The notes: generated from the sequence alone by a model not told the origin. 11,187 nucleotides of DNA from Clostridium sp. CAG:921 (GCA_000433135.1 HF991942.1:17623-28809); one strand, 5' to 3'; counted from the stretch's first letter, positions 1 to 6,720 are shown. Translations and numbers: made by a program.

Positions 1-344
1 TAAGGTATAGACATGGAAATAATGGAACTGGTGGATATCCAATGGGGGATTTAGATAGAACGGAGGTTCAGCAGTATTTTATAAAACAATTTGCTAAATC
101 TGCACTTAGTGTAAAGAACATATCTAAAATTCCAGATTTGATAGATATTGCACATAAAAATACAAATACTAATTTAACTACTAGAGAAGCTTTAAGATAT
201 GTTACAGATATAGCTAATATTGACATAAATGGTATATATTCTACAACGGCACCAGGAGCTGCTAAGTATATAGATAATGTATCATATTATTTATTAGATA
301 AAGAGAAAACAAAAGAGGTAATTGAAAATAATTTTAATATCTAA
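1..344 (+). CDS. LytR-CpsA-Psr (LCP) family protein, C-terminal part
   Basis: The frame is open from base 3, so this is the 3' end of a gene that starts outside the window; the ATG at 42 is internal. The segment RYRHGNNGTGGYPMGDLDRT followed by EVQQ matches the LCP-domain signature in which two Arg and an Asp contact the polyprenyl-pyrophosphate substrate (family pattern roughly RxR...GDxxRxxRQ/EVQQ). The remaining ~85 residues, ending in GAAKYIDNVSYYLLDKEKT and a short tail, fit the helical end of the LCP domain. LCP enzymes are membrane-anchored and transfer undecaprenyl-linked glycopolymers to peptidoglycan outside the cell. Family assignment is from motif recognition only; the membrane anchor and most of the catalytic domain are not visible. 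It ends at a hairpin terminator shared with the convergent carboxypeptidase. Confidence 0.82.
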   Translation, partial: RYRHGNNGTGGYPMGDLDRTEVQQYFIKQFAKSALSVKNISKIPDLIDIAHKNTNTNLTTREALRYVTDIANIDINGIYSTTAPGAAKYIDNVSYYLLDKEKTKEVIENNFNI

Positions 345-395
345 ATAATAAAAAATAATTCTTGTATACTAATTGTAATGTTGTTGTTATTAAAA

Positions 396-433
396 AAATA
401 TATAGAACTACCAAAATGTAGTTCTATATATTT
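396..433. terminator. Bidirectional intrinsic terminator between LCP gene and carboxypeptidase
   Basis: A perfect 16-bp inverted repeat (396-411 with 418-433) with a 6-base loop CAAAAT. It has T-rich sequence on the right and an A run (393-398) on the left, so it can work for both convergent genes. Confidence 0.8.
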
Positions 434-488
434 AACATATTACATTATTTTTATTCTGCTTTAAATATTTTTAATCTTGTTTTTAATT

Positions 489-1817
489 TCATAGCTTTAA
501 AATATCATCTTTTTTTAATGATAGTTTATATTTTAAAATAGTATATACTACTAATAGTATAGCTAGAAATACTACTAATATTGAAATAATCATTTTAAAG
601 TTTTTTACAATTAATAATTTAAAATCATTTTTAAAAGTACTATATGACGATGTACTGTTTAGTATTAAATCGTATGTGTTAGAATAGCTTTTTTCAATTG
701 AAATATAGTTTATTGTAATAGTTCCAATTGTGTTACTTGTATTTTTTTTATTAATACTTTTGGATATTTTATTAAAGTCAATATCTAAATTGTATGTTGT
801 ATATAAAATATCATTTTGGTTTGTTAAAGCATTAACATCATTAGATAAAGAAACATCATATAATTTTAAATTTAATTTGTCATCTATTGTGAATGTATAA
901 TCATCTTTTTTTGCAATTACGTCTAAATGGTAATTATTAAAACAGTATTCAAATATTTCTCTAGAATCAACATATGTATATGGTACATATTTTTCGTTTA
1001 GTATTCCACCAAAGCTTGCTACAATTATTGTTTTATTATCTTTAACTGCATACGATATTAATGTATTTTTTGCTTCACTTGTATATCCAGTTTTTCCACC
1101 CATACATACATCATAATATGTTTTAGAATTAGCTTCGTTTAAAAATTTATTTGTATTAATTAATTTTCTAGGCTTATCTGTAATGTTAGTACTTGTGATT
1201 TCATATTCATAAGTACCAATTATAGTCTTAAAATCATCATTTTTCAGGCAATATCTAAATATTTTCGCCATATCATAAGCAGTTGAATAGTGGTTATCAT
1301 CATGAAATCCATGAGGATTTGTAAAGTGAGTATTGTAGCACCCAAGTTCTTGAAGTTTTTCATTCATTAAGTTAACAAAACTATCTACATTTCCACTTAC
1401 AGCTTCAGCTAGCACTAATGCTGCATCATTTCCAGAAGGAAGCATTAGTCCATAAAGTAAATCTTTAACACTAAATACTTCATTTGCTTTTACACCCATG
1501 ATTGAACTCTCACTTGGAACCATGTCTAAAAGATTTTGTGAGACAATAATTTTTTTATTTAGCGATAAATTCTCAAGTGCAAGAATAGCAGTAAGTATTT
1601 TCGTGGTACTAGCTGGGTATATTCTCTGATCTCCACTTTTTGAATATAACACGTTGCCACTGTCATAATCTATCGCTATATTGCTGTAACAATGAGAAAT
1701 TGGAAGGGTAGAAGCATATATAAAGTTTTTATTTATAATTAGTTTAAAAAAAATAAAAAGTAGAATATATTTGAATAAATTCATGACTTTATTTTTTAAT
1801 CTTATCGTTAATTTCAA
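489..1817 (-). CDS. D-alanyl-D-alanine carboxypeptidase (PBP5/DacF type, peptidase S11)
   Basis: This low-molecular-weight penicillin-binding protein removes the terminal D-Ala from peptidoglycan pentapeptides at the outer face of the membrane. All three active-site motifs are present: S70-TTK73 in YPASTTKILTA, S128-G-N130 in LPSGNDAALVLAEA, and K242-T-G244 in MGGKTGYTSEA. The N-terminus (about 13-36) is a signal peptide. A hydrophobic helix at about 408-427 followed by a Lys-rich tail anchors the C-terminus, as in membrane-bound DacF/PBP5 homologs, and 442 aa is a usual length. The start is TTG at 1817, five bases after a strong SD GAGGTGA. An ATG 11 codons in has no good SD. Catalytic role is firm from the motifs; the sporulation-specific versus vegetative paralogue cannot be told, so no symbol is given. 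It is divergent from comEA. Confidence 0.93.
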   Translation of the reverse strand: MKLTIRLKNKVMNLFKYILLFIFFKLIINKNFIYASTLPISHCYSNIAIDYDSGNVLYSKSGDQRIYPASTTKILTAILALENLSLNKKIIVSQNLLDMVPSESSIMGVKANEVFSVKDLLYGLMLPSGNDAALVLAEAVSGNVDSFVNLMNEKLQELGCYNTHFTNPHGFHDDNHYSTAYDMAKIFRYCLKNDDFKTIIGTYEYEITSTNITDKPRKLINTNKFLNEANSKTYYDVCMGGKTGYTSEAKNTLISYAVKDNKTIIVASFGGILNEKYVPYTYVDSREIFEYCFNNYHLDVIAKKDDYTFTIDDKLNLKLYDVSLSNDVNALTNQNDILYTTYNLDIDFNKISKSINKKNTSNTIGTITINYISIEKSYSNTYDLILNSTSSYSTFKNDFKLLIVKNFKMIISILVVFLAILLVVYTILKYKLSLKKDDILKL

Positions 1818-1893
1818 ATTTTCACCTCAATTAATGTATATATAGTATTATATACTAAATATTAAAAAAAATAAATGTTGGGAGGATTAATCT
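1818..1893. promoter_or_regulatory. Divergent promoter region, carboxypeptidase / comEA
   Basis: The 76-bp gap is almost pure A/T and must hold both start sites. On the minus strand a TATAAT lies 17 bases from a weak TTTATT. The palindrome TAGTATTATATACTA at about 1844-1858 overlaps possible -10 elements on both strands (TATACT on +). comEA has the SD GGGAGGA at 1880-1886. Confidence 0.4.
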
Positions 1894-2496
1894 ATGTTAA
1901 AATTAAAGAAATTTTTTATAAAATATAAATCATACATAATATGTATGACTATTGTGTTGCTTTCTAGTCTATCTATTGTATTTCAAAGTATTGATAGGAA
2001 AGAAGCTTTGAAAGTAAATAATGAAAACATTAAAGACTATGACGGAAAAATAGCAGTATATATAACAGGTGAAGTGAAAAATCCTGGGGTATATTATTTA
2101 GATGAACAATCTGCAAGGTTATATAATTTGTTAGATGTTTGTGGAGGAATATTAGAGGATGCCGATATAGAAAAGTTAAATTTAGCTAAGAAATTAGTTG
2201 ACTCTGAAAAGATAGTTATAACTAAGAAATTAGAAAAGCAAAATATTGAAGAAATTGAAGAAAAGATAGATGAATCAGAAGGCACATATTATATTGATGA
2301 AGATGACGAAAAAATAAATATTAATAATGCAAGCAAAGAAGAATTAATGTCTTTAAATGGTATTGGAGAATCTACTGCAAATAAAATAATTGAATATAGA
2401 AAAAAGAATAGTTTTGTAGATATAGAGGATATAATGAATGTTGATGGAATAGGAAAGTCAAAATATGAAAATATAAAAAATCATATTTGCATTTAA
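1894..2496 (+). CDS. comEA: ComEA-like helix-hairpin-helix DNA-binding competence protein
   Basis: ComEA is the membrane-anchored receptor that binds double-stranded DNA during transformation and pulls it to the uptake channel. Domain order fits Gram-positive ComEA: one TM helix at about 14-30 with the rest outside, an SLBB domain at about 52-112 (YITGEVKNPGVY, then GGI), a Glu-rich linker at 113-140, and a C-terminal HhH2 domain from 141 with the typical ININNASKEEL entry and two hairpins, NGIGESTANKIIEYR (155-169) and DGIGKSKYENIK (184-195). Length (200 aa) is normal. It is first in a probable operon with the unknown 2534-3163 gene, 37 bp downstream. comEC, usually next to comEA, is not in this window. 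Whether this organism is naturally transformable is inference; comEA is often kept in clostridia not known to be competent. Confidence 0.9.
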   Translation: MLKLKKFFIKYKSYIICMTIVLLSSLSIVFQSIDRKEALKVNNENIKDYDGKIAVYITGEVKNPGVYYLDEQSARLYNLLDVCGGILEDADIEKLNLAKKLVDSEKIVITKKLEKQNIEEIEEKIDESEGTYYIDEDDEKININNASKEELMSLNGIGESTANKIIEYRKKNSFVDIEDIMNVDGIGKSKYENIKNHICI

Positions 2497-2533
2497 ATAT
2501 AAAAAAAGCATATATTTTTATTAAGGTGAAATC

Positions 2534-3163
2534 ATGAGGTATTATATATATCTAGATAAAGTGTTTTTACGAACTTTATTTGGTGCTTTAGATAAATTTG
2601 ATTTTAAAATAGATGTAATGGAATATTCAATTAGAAAAAGTTATACTAAAAATAATGAGGTAAGATTAGAACCATGCATTGAAAGCATAAAAGATGGTGA
2701 AAATGGAAAAAGAGAAGAAGGTGAAAACAAAGTAAGTACATCTTGTAAAAATTCATGTATGAATAAGGAAAGAGTTGGAATTTCGTATGATGCAGGTAAT
2801 GCGTATAATATTCAAACTGAAAGAAAATATTTAAATATTGAAGATATAACAGATGTAAAAAATACTAATTTTTATCATAAAATGCTTTCAATGATTGAAG
2901 AATTAGAAGATTCAAGAAATGGTAGACTTACTTTTGAAGTTGGATATATAAAGATTTGTAATAGTGATAGATTTACTAGAAATTTTAAAGATTTTTTTAT
3001 GATAAATGATACCTTTGTATGGTTTAATAATCAAATTATTCAAGGGGATATTGAATTACTAAGTGAAATGTCTTGTGAAGTTAGTGTAATAGGATATAAA
3101 GTAAGTTGTGATAAACTAAGAAAGAATAAAATTATAAAAGCTATAGCAATTTATATACAATAA
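2534..3163 (+). CDS. Uncharacterised 209-aa protein downstream of comEA
   Basis: I do not recognise this family. The SD AAGGTGA (2524-2530) sits 4 bases before the ATG. There is no signal peptide or TM segment, so it is probably cytosolic. Visible layout: a compact N-terminal part with YYIYLDKVFLRTLFGAL at 3-19; a low-complexity Lys/Glu/Asn linker with clustered Cys (C48, C71, C75) at about 50-80; a helix at 112-127 (NFYHKMLSMIEELEDS); and a beta-rich C-terminal half with aromatic patches (DFFMINDTFVWFNN, 153-166). The opening YLD...L pattern faintly recalls the DUF6414-type N-terminus, but I cannot support that. It is co-directional with comEA and followed by a good terminator, so the two are likely co-transcribed; a role in DNA uptake is only suggested by position. 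Confidence 0.75.
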   Translation: MRYYIYLDKVFLRTLFGALDKFDFKIDVMEYSIRKSYTKNNEVRLEPCIESIKDGENGKREEGENKVSTSCKNSCMNKERVGISYDAGNAYNIQTERKYLNIEDITDVKNTNFYHKMLSMIEELEDSRNGRLTFEVGYIKICNSDRFTRNFKDFFMINDTFVWFNNQIIQGDIELLSEMSCEVSVIGYKVSCDKLRKNKIIKAIAIYIQ

Positions 3164-3164
3164 G

Positions 3165-3207
3165 AAAGACTATAAACTTTTTAAAATTTAAGTTCATAGT
3201 CTTTTTT
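3165..3207. terminator. Intrinsic terminator after the comEA operon
   Basis: Arms 3165-3179 and 3190-3204 pair over 15 bp with one A/C mismatch. Six T follow on the + strand (3202-3207). On the minus strand the other arm is followed by a short T run, so it may also serve the convergent HD-GYP gene. Confidence 0.75.
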
Positions 3208-3294
3208 ATCAAGCTTTTTATCAATAAAATATTAATAGCTAAAAAACAACATTGTGCAAAGGTATAGATAATCTTTGTCAAAGCTAATAATTTG

Positions 3295-4311
3295 TTAAAA
3301 ATTATATATATTATTTACACGATTATCTTCTAAAACCATTTCTATAAATTTTGTAGCTAATTTACTATCAAATTGTTTGCCCATATTCTTTCGAATTTCA
3401 TCTATTGCAAATTCTTTTGTCTTAGGTTCTTTATATGAACGTCTTGAGACCATTGCATCAAAGCTATCACAAATACTTAAAATTCTAGTAAGATATGGGA
3501 TTTCTTCGCCTTTTAATCCCTCTGGGTAACCTTTCCCGTCAAATCTTTCGTGGTGATACTTAATAATAGGAACGACATCATTAAAAATGTCAGAAACACT
3601 AAAAATATTAGCACCAATAGTCGGATGTAGTTTAATTGTCTCAAATTCTTCATCTGTGAGTTTGCCTTGCTTTAACAATATGTTGTCAGGTATTCCAATC
3701 TTTCCGACATCGTGAAACGATGCACCAGTGACTAAGTTATACGTAGACTCATCATCTAAATTTAGTTTCTCGGCAAATAATTTACATAGTTCGGTAACTC
3801 GTCTAGAATGTTCTTCTGTATAGTGATCTTTTGTGCCTACTGTATTTAATAGAATTTTTGCAAAATCAACCAAATATTTTTCAAGTTTAATTCCCATTTT
3901 TTGTACATTTCTTAGCTGCTCTATATACTTTATACCACCTTGTATTAGCATTATTAGTTGATCAAATCGTGAACTTTTTTCATAATAGGCTTGTATATCT
4001 AAATTTTGCATAGTTTCTATTGATGGTGCTAAATCCTTATGCATTGACATTAAAATAATATATATTTCTTTGTCAAATTCTCTAACTAGTTCAATAACTC
4101 TATCTCCATTTACTGGAGACATTAAATAGTTAACAATTAAAATATCATATTTTGTTGCTTTTAACTCTTCAATAGCTGAAACTGGCTCAGAAAAAGTACT
4201 TACCTTATGACCATACTTAGTAAGTATAGTACTTATTATATCCATCATATTAACGTCTTCATCAATAATTAATATTTTTGCATTTACAAGTTTTTCAGTA
4301 TTTTCAATCAA
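3295..4311 (-). CDS. Response-regulator-like HD-GYP protein (putative c-di-GMP phosphodiesterase), receiver with Asn at the phosphosite
   Basis: Numbering is from TTG at 4311 (338 aa). Residues ~10-125 form a CheY-like receiver: acidic pocket D17-E18-D19, S89 and K112 are kept, but the phospho-acceptor position is N61 (VNYLMSP; codon AAC), so classical Asp phosphorylation should not occur. A helical linker (~130-155) leads to an HD-GYP domain with its set intact: H168 region DHYTEEHSRRV, H200-D201 in SFHDVGKIGIPD, H229 in KLHP, H253-H254 in YHHERFDGKGYPEGL, then D282. HD-GYP domains hydrolyse c-di-GMP to pGpG/GMP using a metal centre. Start choice: a GTG at 4320 is also in frame, but the bases AGGTGA (4322-4317) that include it form the SD for the TTG five bases later, and the promoter puts the transcript start at about 4322. 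Substrate is inferred from the family; it acts in the cytosol. Confidence 0.9.
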   Translation of the reverse strand: MIENTEKLVNAKILIIDEDVNMMDIISTILTKYGHKVSTFSEPVSAIEELKATKYDILIVNYLMSPVNGDRVIELVREFDKEIYIILMSMHKDLAPSIETMQNLDIQAYYEKSSRFDQLIMLIQGGIKYIEQLRNVQKMGIKLEKYLVDFAKILLNTVGTKDHYTEEHSRRVTELCKLFAEKLNLDDESTYNLVTGASFHDVGKIGIPDNILLKQGKLTDEEFETIKLHPTIGANIFSVSDIFNDVVPIIKYHHERFDGKGYPEGLKGEEIPYLTRILSICDSFDAMVSRRSYKEPKTKEFAIDEIRKNMGKQFDSKLATKFIEMVLEDNRVNNIYNF

Positions 4312-4328
4312 TTCAATCACCTAGAAAA

Positions 4329-4357
4329 AGTATATCAAAAAAGGAAAAAATAATCAA
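4329..4357 (-). promoter_or_regulatory. SigA-type promoter of the HD-GYP gene
   Basis: On the minus strand: TTGATT (4357-4352), 17-base spacer ending in TGA (extended -10), TATACT (4334-4329). The expected start near 4322 falls on the SD itself, giving an 11-base leader to the TTG start. Confidence 0.65.
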
Positions 4358-4376
4358 TATAAATATGATATTTTAA

Positions 4377-4432
4377 GCCAAAAATTAATATGACAAAAAG
4401 TATGAATATCAACGCTTTTGGCACTATTTGTC
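4377..4432. promoter_or_regulatory. Two interleaved dyads between divergent promoters (possible operators)
   Basis: GCCAAAA (4377-4383) is inverted as TTTTGGC (4416-4422), a perfect 7-bp dyad. GACAAAAAGT (4392-4401) is inverted as ACTATTTGTC (4423-4432), 9 of 10 matching. They lie between the -35 boxes of the HD-GYP promoter and the 4445 promoter, a suitable place for a shared regulator, though chance is possible in such AT-rich DNA. Confidence 0.35.
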
Positions 4433-4444
4433 GAACGATTTTTA

Positions 4445-4473
4445 TTGACTTTTATAAAACTAGATGCTATATT
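4445..4473 (+). promoter_or_regulatory. Strong SigA-type promoter of the miniprotein / CpaB-like cluster
   Basis: TTGACT (4445-4450), 17-base spacer ending in TGC (extended -10), TATATT (4468-4473). The predicted start near 4480 coincides with the SD GGGAGG (4480-4485), so the leader is about 14 bases. Confidence 0.7.
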
Positions 4474-4493
4474 ATTAATGGGAGGAATAAGTT

Positions 4494-4586
4494 ATGAAAT
4501 TAGTGCTATTTTTTATTTCTTACATTGTTTCTTATAATTTTATCTCATACATTTATACTAAAATTAAATATTATAAAATAAGATAG
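4494..4586 (+). CDS. 30-aa hydrophobic membrane miniprotein
   Basis: The ATG at 4494 is 8 bases after a strong SD (GGGAGG, 4480-4485) and behind a near-consensus promoter, which is good evidence for translation despite the small size. The peptide begins MKLVLFFISYIVSYNFISYI (residues 1-20) and ends in a short Lys/Tyr/Arg-rich tail of ten residues, i.e. one TM helix with a basic C-terminal end. No family recognised. It is the first cistron of a transcript that continues into the CpaB-like gene 38 bp later. It could be a small membrane subunit or regulator of that neighbour, or a leader peptide tuning its expression. Confidence 0.6.
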   Translation: MKLVLFFISYIVSYNFISYIYTKIKYYKIR

Positions 4587-4624
4587 AGGTTGAATATTAG
4601 TATGAAGGGAGAAATTTTTATAGA

Positions 4625-5314
4625 TTGAAGAAATGTAAAGTGAAAATTAGTTTTTTAGGTAGAACGTTAGTACTTATATTAGCATTTTGTATATATGCTA
4701 TTACTTATACTATATATAATATTATATCAGGTATTAATTTATATAGTAGTATTTATGTATTTAATAAGCCAGTATATGCAGGTGAAGTATTAAATGAAAA
4801 TGATATTGTGCAAATAAAAGTATGTAAAACTGATAAAATAAAAAACTATGTAAGTGATAAAAATAATGTAGTAGGCAAAGTCTTAACTTCGAATTTTTCT
4901 AGTGGAAGTTTAGTATATGAAGATAAATTGTGTAGTAATGAAGAATATGAAAAAGAAAAAAATACCGAACTTGTTTCTATAAAAATTGAAAATCAAGATA
5001 AATACATTTTTAAAAGATATAATGGATACGATAAATTTAATATTGATTATACTGGAGAAAATGAACAGCTAGATAGTCTTAATAATGCTTTAAAAGGAAT
5101 GTATGTCATAAAGGGTAGTGAAAAGTTTTCAGTTCGTATAGTAGAAAATGTAAGTATATTAAATGTTTATGATATTTATGGAAAAGAAGTTCCTATAGAA
5201 AAAATTGAAAATTTAGACAATTTGTTTTTAGTTTGTAAGGTCAATAAAAATTTATCTGTATTAATAAATAATTTGAAAGATTATGGTAAATTTAATTTAT
5301 CAATAGGTAGGTGA
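4625..5314 (+). CDS. CpaB/RcpC-like membrane protein with SAF domain
   Basis: A basic N-terminus (MKKCKVK) precedes one TM helix at about 14-35. Then comes an extracytoplasmic SAF-like domain at about 43-103: YVFNKPVYAGEVLNENDI, then NNVVGKVLTSNFSSGSLVYE, the usual 'vA.ni.aG..it.dDl...vvGk....i..G..i' layout of CpaB. The C-terminal half (105-229) is an Asn/Lys/Ile-rich beta-type region comparable in place to the RcpC part. CpaB/RcpC are periplasmic or surface parts of tad/Flp pilus systems; related SAF proteins also occur outside pili. At 229 aa it is within range. The start is TTG at 4625; no ATG is in frame after the stop at 4598, and SD AAGGGAG is 13 bases away, rather far. No pilin, ATPase or secretin lies nearby, so the pilus role is uncertain. 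The stop overlaps the SD of the next gene. Confidence 0.65.
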   Translation: MKKCKVKISFLGRTLVLILAFCIYAITYTIYNIISGINLYSSIYVFNKPVYAGEVLNENDIVQIKVCKTDKIKNYVSDKNNVVGKVLTSNFSSGSLVYEDKLCSNEEYEKEKNTELVSIKIENQDKYIFKRYNGYDKFNIDYTGENEQLDSLNNALKGMYVIKGSEKFSVRIVENVSILNVYDIYGKEVPIEKIENLDNLFLVCKVNKNLSVLINNLKDYGKFNLSIGR

Positions 5315-5324
5315 GCTTTGAAAT

Positions 5325-5693
5325 ATGATTATTGTATTTTTATATGATGAGAATAATAAATATATTAGTAAAAAAGTAAATGTACTGAAAGATAAAATAA
5401 TAAAAGAAGTGAAACATAAGCATTGTAGCTTAGAAAAATGTTATATACACACAAATGTTTTACTGGAAAATCCAGATAAGTATTGCTACTATATAGTTTT
5501 TTCAAATGATATAAGAGATATTGATTCTTATATAAAAAAATACAATGCAATTTGCAATGTAGCCGTGGTTACTAGTAATTTAAAAGTAAATCACATATTG
5601 GGTTGTATTAACTTTACTACACATCTTTTTTACATGAAGCAAAATGTTAATGAACTTTGTAATAAGATTATAGATTTTATTTACAGTGAATAA
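5325..5693 (+). CDS. Uncharacterised 122-aa cysteine-rich protein, coupled to the CpaB-like gene
   Basis: No family recognised. The SD AGGTGA (5309-5314) contains the stop codon of the upstream gene, and the ATG is 10 bases on, so translation is probably coupled. There is no signal peptide or TM helix. Strands MIIVFLYDE (1-9), YCYYIVFSND (53-62) and CNVAVVTSN (77-85) alternate with helices, ending in NVNELCNKIIDFIYSE; this resembles a small alpha/beta (receiver- or TadZ-N-like) fold, an inference from pattern only. There are six Cys (34, 39, 54, 77, 94, 112), many for a cytosolic protein this size. No phospho-acceptor Asp pattern is evident. No strong + strand terminator is seen after it. Confidence 0.65.
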   Translation: MIIVFLYDENNKYISKKVNVLKDKIIKEVKHKHCSLEKCYIHTNVLLENPDKYCYYIVFSNDIRDIDSYIKKYNAICNVAVVTSNLKVNHILGCINFTTHLFYMKQNVNELCNKIIDFIYSE

Positions 5694-5786
5694 TTGCTAT
5701 ATTAAAAATATTTTTACCATGTCATTTATTTTTAATTCCAGTGTTAGTAATTATATATTGTAGTATATAAAATTAAGTACACTACC

Positions 5787-5812
5787 AAAAAACTACAACT
5801 AAAAAGTTGTAG
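5787..5812 (-). terminator. Intrinsic terminator of mecA
   Basis: On the minus strand CTACAACT (5812-5805), loop TTTT, AGTTGTAG (5800-5793), then six T (5792-5787). It starts two bases after the mecA stop codon. Confidence 0.85.
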
Positions 5813-5813
5813 C

Positions 5814-6446
5814 TTAAATCTTAGATAGCTTTTGCAAAGCATTATTTTCTATTATCATTTTTGCACGCTCTTTTATAGAAGTTTCATACAAATCATATGC
5901 ATAATAATTTTTACAATATTCAGATAAAAATACGTAGGTCTTTACGAATTTTGAATTTTTAATAGATGTTTTGCTAAATATTAAAAAATATTCGTTGTTA
6001 AATTTATATAAACTATTTTTTCCAAAAAATAATTTTTCTTTCTTTGCTTTTTCACAGAGCTCTATAATGTCATTAATATTGTAAAATGAATAGACATTAC
6101 TATCAACAGTGTATTTGATTTTTGATTCTTTTTTAGTATTTGAATTTCTATTTTTTTGCTTAGAAGAACTATGAAATTGGTAATTTGAATAATCTGGTAA
6201 GTTTTCAACTTTGGTTATCGTAACCGTAAATAGATTATTACTATCAGATGCTGCTTCTATAAAAAGATGAGAGTCATTTGAAACGAAATCTTCATCCAGA
6301 TTATTTTCTTCAATAAGATCTTTAAATAAATCCTTGGCTATATTTGAGTTTGTTTGTATATCTTTAAGAGTTACTTCTCTTTCAGCCAATTCTTCTAATG
6401 ATAGTGTTATTTTTACTTTATTTTCACCTAATCTTTCTAATTTCAT
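5814..6446 (-). CDS. mecA: MecA-type adaptor protein for ClpC
   Basis: MecA delivers substrates (ComK and others) to the ClpC ATPase and also drives ClpC hexamer assembly, in the cytosol. The N-terminus MKLERLGENKVKITLSLEEL (1-20) is the family signature, followed by LKDIQTNSNIAKDLFKDLIEE (27-47) and the FIEAAS...FTVTITKV strand pair (62-80) of the substrate-binding domain. A Ser/Asn/Lys linker at 87-112 joins the C-terminal ClpC-binding domain (113-210; SFYNINDIIELC, NSLYKFNNEYFLIF). Length is 210 aa, typical. The start is set at ATG 6446 by the SD GGGAGGA (6462-6456) and the family N-terminus; a start at 6482 would add 12 foreign residues at the predicted transcript 5' end. It is monocistronic, with its own promoter and terminator. 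Confidence 0.93.
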   Translation of the reverse strand: MKLERLGENKVKITLSLEELAEREVTLKDIQTNSNIAKDLFKDLIEENNLDEDFVSNDSHLFIEAASDSNNLFTVTITKVENLPDYSNYQFHSSSKQKNRNSNTKKESKIKYTVDSNVYSFYNINDIIELCEKAKKEKLFFGKNSLYKFNNEYFLIFSKTSIKNSKFVKTYVFLSEYCKNYYAYDLYETSIKERAKMIIENNALQKLSKI

Positions 6447-6489
6447 AGTAAAAAATCCTCCCACAATGATACCTATATTCAATATATGT

Positions 6490-6518
6490 ATTATATAATT
6501 ATTCTGTTACAAAGTCAA
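6490..6518 (-). promoter_or_regulatory. SigA-type promoter of mecA
   Basis: On the minus strand TTGACT (6518-6513), 17-base spacer, TATAAT (6495-6490). The start is expected near 6483, giving a leader of about 37 bases. Confidence 0.75.
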
Positions 6519-6622
6519 TAAAAATAATCAAAAATTAGCATAGCTAAATATTGAAAATTAATAGGATTACAACATAAAAGAAAATGTGCCAAAATCAAAT
6601 TTTAGAAAATTTACATAAAATA

Positions 6623-6651
6623 TTGAAAAATTGATATATCTATGATATAAT
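6623..6651 (+). promoter_or_regulatory. SigA-type promoter of the rpsF-ssb-rpsR operon
   Basis: TTGAAA (6623-6628), 17-base spacer ending in TGA (extended -10), TATAAT (6646-6651). The start is expected near 6658. Confidence 0.75.
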
Positions 6652-6657
6652 CAAAAA

Positions 6658-6720
6658 AGTTAATTTCCTTACTCCGCATTGTTTGCGGGGTCAGAAGACC
6701 AAGAGGAGGTGAGTTGAGTC
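6658..6720 (+). promoter_or_regulatory. Structured rpsF leader, probable S6:S18 autoregulatory motif
   Basis: This is the most GC-rich short stretch of the window. ACTCCGC (6671-6677) pairs with GCGGGGT (6685-6691) around a 7-base loop. TCCTT (6666-6670) can pair with GAGGA (6703-6707), hiding the SD AGGAGGTGA (6704-6712). A second small hairpin GGTC-AGAA-GACC (6689-6700) overlaps the first by three bases, so alternatives exist. rpsF operons of many bacteria are known to carry a leader bound by the S6:S18 dimer through a CCG-containing element. CCG is present here, but I cannot confirm the consensus by eye. Confidence 0.5.

Noticed and set aside
2094..2285. Minus-strand frame inside comEA
   Set aside because: Shadow of comEA; Ser/Phe-rich composition typical of the reverse of an acidic AT-rich gene.
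4312..4320. GTG at 4320 as the HD-GYP start
   Set aside because: Those bases form the SD AGGTGA for the TTG at 4311, and the predicted transcript starts near 4322, leaving no room for an SD before the GTG.
5365..5550. Minus-strand 61-aa frame opposite the 122-aa gene
   Set aside because: Shadow frame with no SD; the + strand gene is coupled to its neighbour.
5694..5786. Terminator for the 122-aa gene in the gap before mecA's terminator
   Set aside because: AT-only palindromes such as AAAAATATTTTT and TTATATA/TATATAA are present, but none has a stable stem followed by a T run on the + strand.
6447..6482. Upstream ATG at 6482 as the mecA start
   Set aside because: MecA proteins begin MK(L/I)ERLGENK; the ATG at 6446 has the SD, and 6482 is at the predicted transcript 5' end.
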